A stretch of DNA of 64,000 bases, from positions 1-64,000 of the forward strand of contig CBDBMR010000016.1 of the NCBI GenBank assembly GCA_965207535.1, given 5' to 3'. Position 1 is the stretch's first letter; the number at the start of each line of letters is the position of its first letter. Source of the stretch: JAJDXO01 sp965207535 (GTDB lineage Bacteria > Pseudomonadota > Alphaproteobacteria > Rhodospirillales > UBA2165). Both the position numbers and the translations under genes were made by a program. Shown in pieces: positions 63,130 to 64,000 of the stretch. Below the pieces are notes generated by a model, which was not told the DNA's origin, did no database searches, and saw only the letters and a list, made by a program, of their open reading frames with translations.

Positions 63130-63848
63130 CCGATTGGCCGTCGCTGAAGCGGTTCTACGAGATGGCTTCGTTTCGGGAGCAAAACGGCGCCTTCGTGATA
63201 GTCTTGGACGGTAAACCGGTTCGGACGCCGGCGGGCAAGCCCCTCGAGGTCGCACGACGGGCATTGGCCGAGGAGATTTCCGCCGAGTGGGCGGCCCAGG
63301 GCGAGGTCATGGAGACGGACACCATGCCCCTGACCAAATTGGCCGCCACCGCCATCGACCGGGTCCGGTTCAAGCGCGCGGACATTGTCGGCGCAATGAC
63401 CGACTTCGCCGGGACCGATCTTCTGTGTTACCGGGCCGACGAACCCCCGGAGCTGGTCGCCCGGCAGACCGAACGCTGGCAACCGCTCCTTGACTGGGCG
63501 GCGGACGAATTGGAGGCCGCCATGACCGTCACCACGGGCGTCCTGCCGGTCCTGCAGCCGGCGGCGGCCATCGACCGCCTCCGGAATATCGTCGATGATC
63601 TGGACACCTTTCATCTGGCGGGCGTTTCCGCCGCTGCTGCCGCGGCCGGGTCGGCGATCGTCGCCCTGGCGCTGGCCGCCGGGCGAATCGAGGCCGGGGA
63701 GGCGGGCGATATCGCCTTGCTCGACGAGGAGTTCCAAATGGAGCGCTGGGGGCAGGATTCGGAGGCGCTGGCCCGTCATCGGCGAATTCGGGGCGATCTG
63801 GAAGCCGCGGCCCGCTTCATGCGCCTGTTGGACGTGTTGGACGGCTAA
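63126..63848 (+). CDS. ATP12-family F1-ATPase assembly chaperone
   Basis: A 240-residue protein starting at GTG (VTDWPSLKRFYEMASFREQN). It contains LDGKPVRTPAGKPLEVARRA, MPLTKLAATAIDRV, and DLLCYRADEPPELVARQTER, the ATP12 signature. In mitochondria and alphaproteobacteria it helps assemble the alpha subunit of F1. The start overlaps the AsmA stop by four bases. This family is a class marker. Confidence 0.93.
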   Translation: MTDWPSLKRFYEMASFREQNGAFVIVLDGKPVRTPAGKPLEVARRALAEEISAEWAAQGEVMETDTMPLTKLAATAIDRVRFKRADIVGAMTDFAGTDLLCYRADEPPELVARQTERWQPLLDWAADELEAAMTVTTGVLPVLQPAAAIDRLRNIVDDLDTFHLAGVSAAAAAAGSAIVALALAAGRIEAGEAGDIALLDEEFQMERWGQDSEALARHRRIRGDLEAAARFMRLLDVLDG

Positions 63849-63917
63849 CAGGTGACGGGCCAAGGGCGCCGCGCTATGTTGGCGGCCAATCACCGACACC
63901 TCTAAGCCGAGGCACTC

Positions 63918-64000
63918 ATGTACGAAATCATTCGCCAACTCGAGGAACAGCGCGCCCGTGCGCGCGCCGGCGGCGGCAAGAAGCGTGTCGATGCCCAACA
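63918..64000 (+). CDS. Acyl-CoA (propionyl-CoA) carboxylase carboxyltransferase subunit, 5' end only
   Basis: Only the first 27 codons are present: MYEIIRQLEEQRARARAGGG, then KKRVDAQ. The pattern of a short helix followed by RARAGGGKKRVDAQ is the typical N-terminus of PccB-type biotin-dependent carboxyltransferases. The rest is outside the window. Confidence 0.75.
   Translation, partial: MYEIIRQLEEQRARARAGGGKKRVDAQ

Overview
This 64 kb window is a high-GC bacterial chromosome segment, most likely from an alphaproteobacterium (Rhodospirillales-like). The evidence is the gene order tRNA-Tyr, tRNA-Gly, tuf, tRNA-Trp, secE, nusG, rplKAJL, rpoBC, rpsLG, fusA, tuf, then S10, spc and alpha operons; an ATP12-family F1-ATPase assembly factor; a TRAP transporter; and a CcaB/PccB-type carboxylase start at the right edge. 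Placement below class level is inference.

Region 1 (1-15.7 kb) is accessory and repeat-rich. It opens with a minus-strand secreted Calx-beta-like protein that runs off the left edge. Its reading frame passes through about 13 tandem copies of an 8-bp unit, so copy-number change would shift the frame. Next come a transferrin-binding-protein-like lipoprotein gene carrying three frameshifts, a small membrane protein, a lower-GC two-gene block (lipoprotein plus coiled-coil protein), a FitAB/VapBC-type toxin-antitoxin pair, a selenocysteine tRNA, an atypical crotonase, and two tandem paralogous TonB-receptor-like outer membrane proteins bracketed by inverted intergenic repeats. A small HTH-type protein follows.

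Region 2 (15.7-23.6 kb) is catabolic. An FMN-dependent 2-hydroxyacid dehydrogenase and tRNA-Thr lead into an apparent aromatic-compound module: alpha/beta hydrolase, LigA/LigB-type extradiol dioxygenase subunits, an XRE-cupin regulator, a flavin-reductase-like split-barrel protein and a DctP/DctQ/DctM TRAP transporter. A near-palindromic 15-bp motif recurs in both divergent promoter regions of this module and is a plausible operator tying it into one regulon.

Region 3 (23.7-57.2 kb) is the core information-processing superoperon: rlmB, three tRNAs, two almost identical tuf genes, secE-nusG, ribosomal proteins with an L10 leader, rpoB, rpoC, rpsL-rpsG-fusA-tuf, then rpsJ through rplQ with secY, adk and rpoA embedded. 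Strong promoters are visible ahead of tRNA-Tyr/tuf, rpsL and rpsM, and a textbook terminator follows rpoC.

Region 4 (57.4-64 kb) is a tightly packed run: rarA, crcB, an RluA-family pseudouridine synthase, a HAD phosphatase, a large AsmA-like protein, an ATP12 chaperone, and the first 27 codons of an acyl-CoA carboxylase carboxyltransferase subunit. Most of these genes overlap by four bases.
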